Assembly: GCA_013398055.1 (NCBI GenBank)
Contig: VZRS01014558.1
Location: forward strand, 62,924 to 126,923
Source: Ifrita kowaldi
Taxonomy: Eukaryota > Chordata > Aves > Passeriformes > Cinclosomatidae
Direction: 5' to 3'
DNA length: 64,000 nucleotides
Made by a program: the position numbers and the translations under genes. Shown piece by piece: positions 61,019-64,000 of the stretch. The notes beneath the pieces are model-generated. The model made no database searches. It was not told the DNA's origin and saw only the letters and a list, made by a program, of their open reading frames with translations. Each line of letters starts with the position of its first letter. The first letter of the stretch is position 1.

Positions 61019-64000
61019 AACGGGGCTGTGACATTGGCTGCGGAGCTTTCACACAGCTCTTCCTTCTGGTGATGCTCTGAGGGCTCCGCCACAGGTTTCT
61101 CTCAGCTGCCTTTTGGATGTCCTGCGCCAGCCCTTGGGTGCTTCCCCTTTGCATGACATTTCTGCCCCCTCAGCAGAGCTGATGCCGCAGAACAATTTGC
61201 TCGGTGCAAAGTTGGCCATTCAGCTTATTTCACCAGAAAAGGTTAAGTTTGATTTAAGGCACAGTTCGTTGCACTGAAATGACTGAAACAACCCCCCTCC
61301 CATTTGATTTTGTCAGGTTTGCTGTAGGGTTGGCAACCTCAGGCAGATGGATGGGATGGACAGCAAAGAGATGGTAATGTCTTATACACCACAGCTGTAT
61401 TCCTTGGGGTACATCTGCCAACATCCTACACCTACTGAGTCTGCTAGTCACACCTTCACGTCCAAGACATCCACAAAAGAGGATACCCCCAAAAATAAAT
61501 CACCTAACATGAAAATGGCAGATTCAGTTGCGTTTAAAGAAAGAAAAAACTTCTCCCAAAAGACAATGAATACAACCAAGCCGTGCAGCATGACATGTGC
61601 AAAGGTATTCGTACAGTTACCACAAAGACTGAGAAATGGATGGAGACTGCTGGGATATGCTGAACCAGGCAGCAGCTTTAAAACATGGATGTAGTAAAAT
61701 GTTCCCTTCTTTTATACCACCACAGAAAGGATGCAGTTTGTAATTCAGGAAGACAACATTTACTTATTTTCACAGATCTGCAGGTAAAAAGAAATGCAGT
61801 TCTGTTTAACATTAACTACATTGTCTTCATGGCCATATGTAGCCTGGCACAGTATCAGCCTCAAATGATTGCAGAGTTCGTAATGACTGACAAGGCAAAA
61901 GTCAGTCTTGTATTTAATGTAGAACATTCTGACACGAGAAATGCAGGTTGACTTCTAAATGTTGTAACGCATCCCCTGCACCACCTTTGGTAGGTTACAG
62001 TCTGTGCATCTGCAGCACGTGGCAAAGATAACACTACTCCCTTCTCCCGTTCTTTGTCTTGACAACCAAGATTATTAACTCATCAGTGCAGAGAATTTCT
62101 CTTAATTTGTGTTTATACAGTAATTTGTACAACATGGCCCTAATATCAGATGGAGACTCTATGCACCACTATACTTCTAAATAAAGCCTAGCTTGATTTC
62201 TTCAAGTCTACAGAGCCAAATTACAGCAATTCATTTAAACAAATTGAAGAAGGGCTTGTATATGGGAAGATAGAAAGGGACTGAACATGTGGTTAGCAAG
62301 GGGGAGTTCCTTGTGCTGTTAATCCAATTCCAGGGTGACTGCTGGGAATCTTCTTTACTCAGTAAAGCCCTTAATTATGAAGAGAGTCTATACAGTACTG
62401 CTGAGGACAAAAACAATGAACAAGTGTCATGGTTAAACTATCTCTTCTTTTATAACTGGCTCATTTCAAATGTCTAATAGAGAAGTCTACAAACTCAGAA
62501 CCACTGGATCAGAAGCACTATATTGTTTTTATATCATAGGTCAATGCATCAGCATCCTGTGGCAAAAAGGGTATTACACAAGTGCTGAAAGGAGTAAATA
62601 TCAATGAACAGTAGTAGCCTGTGACGTCTCCAACATGTGATACTGCAAACTCAAAAAGCAATTTGGCACTTCCAAATGTTGGCACTAAATACGGCCGAGT
62701 AATGTGTTTCTACAGTTCTCATTCTATATATGTGTGATCTCACCCTCAGGTCTATAGCCAAATACAAGAAAAGAAGTAAGGGGGAGCTGCAAAAACATGT
62801 GAGAAAGAAACACTAAATAGTAATTCTCCAACCCCCACTGCTATGTGGCACAGAGACAATGTTAGCAATGGAAATCCTGTTGCAGGCAGCCAAATACTCA
62901 AAGAGAAGAATCCAAGCAGCAACAGACCTGTAAATCTCAAGATCCTACAGCCAGACTGTTTTAGGTCCCCTGCACAGACAGATCTGATCAGGCATGCCAT
63001 CTTTTTTCTTGTTTCTGTAAGTGTATAAAAGGTTGGTTGCTCCTGACTTCAGCACATTTTTGCTCTAATGTGCAAACTGCCAGGCAGGCCCACATCGATA
63101 TCACCCAAATACTGCAAGGAGTTCTGATAAAGTATTAACTGAGTGCTCCAACCAGTTATTAATGGAAGCTTTCTCGGTTATTACAGCCATCATGTCAAAA
63201 CTCGAGCCAAAGGAATTTACTGTGGCTCTGTCCAAGGAATACGACACAGGAATGTAATACACATATGGCAAAGATTTAATGTATGTGATGACTGCTAGGC
63301 AAATGATGTTTTTATTGTCCAAGAAACAATGGCATATTCAAATCTGGTGTAAGTAAGGAGTGAATAATGATGTTAGATCATTGCACCACCAGGGACACAC
63401 AGAAGAAAAATTTGTTGCAAAATTTGTCTCTCTGTGAATGGAGTAAAATGATACTGAGGACAGGCAGACCATCAGGAATTGAATTGCTTTCAGAAAGAGG
63501 GGGGCTGGCATTTTTTTATTGCCAGTAATTTTCTAATGAACTGTTGACAATCACAGATGTTCTCACACCTCAGACAGCTGGGGTTCTCAAAAATTCACCA
63601 TGTGGCCAAGTGTCAAATTTTAACTGGCTTTTACCTGCCTTTGTGGTTCTGACAACTCAGAGTATGCCAGTGGTTTACATTTTTGCTGCTTGGATAGTTA
63701 CTGGCTAAATGCAATAGTTTCCATCTGCCTTTGCCCTCTCGTGTAGGTAAACACTGCAGCTTAAAACCAAGAGTAAACCACGCATGGACCAGCAAAATGA
63801 AAGGCAGCTTGTAAACAGCGACCACAAAGGAATGCAAATTTCCTAGTTGGAAAAAAACATACCATTTTTCACTTAGCTTTTAGGAGCATCATAAAAATGT
63901 GCACAAAATCACCAGCTTTCCACAGCTCTATCCCTTTTTTGGTCACAAAAAAAAAGGCAAATTAAAAATGGGTTTGTAACCAATCCTTAAACCATGAAAT
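61019..64000. other. intronic sequence, no gene seen
   Basis: After a short CpG-containing patch (to about 61203) the sequence returns to AT-rich unique DNA. 63120-63330 is repeat-free with a conserved-looking texture. Open frames are short and show no domain. Confidence 0.4.

Larger units (their letters stand above)
1928..64000 (-). other. VTI1A: last intron of VTI1A (5' end outside window)
   Basis: No second VTI1A exon is visible. I looked for the expected end of the preceding exon on the minus strand (a Met-Leu-Arg-Arg end followed by a donor) by checking the CAGCAT words on the plus strand, and none has the right context. Open frames throughout are short and none resembles the coiled-coil SNARE domain. 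VTI1A introns are very large in vertebrates, so a last intron over 62 kb is reasonable. An unannotated noncoding RNA on either strand cannot be excluded. Confidence 0.75.

Overview
This window reads as a piece of a bird nuclear genome (an amniote, most likely avian). It is AT-rich and nearly free of young interspersed repeats. What repeats it has are old: a decayed CR1-type LINE, MIR-like SINE relics and short inverted-repeat DNA transposon fossils of kinds shared by birds, turtles and crocodilians. There is no sign of bacterial, viral or plasmid gene organisation. Almost every open reading frame is a chance one of 60-150 codons.

One protein-coding exon can be named. On the minus strand, 1834-1927 encodes the last 30 residues of VTI1A, the Golgi/endosomal Qb-SNARE, and amounts to its C-terminal membrane anchor. 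It has a good splice acceptor on its upstream side. The gene runs leftwards, so 1-1833 holds the 3' UTR and downstream flank. From known vertebrate gene order, TCF7L2 should lie beyond base 1 (inference). Everything from 1928 to 64000 is best read as the last VTI1A intron: I searched for the preceding exon by its expected end and did not find it.

The intron contains several recognisable things. (1) A reverse-transcriptase fossil of a CR1-type LINE at about 47725-48178 (minus). (2) A cluster of three old elements at 38240-38742: a MIR-like SINE, a short inverted-repeat element and a hAT-type MITE. (3) Single short MITE-like fossils at about 14700, 16952 and 51493, and a MIR-like core at 17893. 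(4) An (AAAG)n microsatellite at 21761-21861 and a GAAGAAAA-type purine tract at 42836-42902. (5) Small tandem duplications at 36674 and 48385. (6) A 55-base N gap at 17596-17650 inside a poly-A/GA stretch. (7) Several AT-rich, repeat-free stretches dense in homeodomain, POU, SOX and TCF-type words, which are candidate conserved noncoding elements (near 8.4, 12.3, 16.3-16.8, 20.9, 23.2-23.7, 34.1-34.8 and 59.2-60.2 kb). (8) A compact seven-CpG cluster at 23921-23952.

I found no new multi-gene system. The points most worth a second look are the fossil-transposon cluster, the LINE fossil, the CpG cluster beside a candidate enhancer, and the nine-base homopolymer inside the VTI1A anchor exon. 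Conservation claims are inferences from one sequence and need an alignment.
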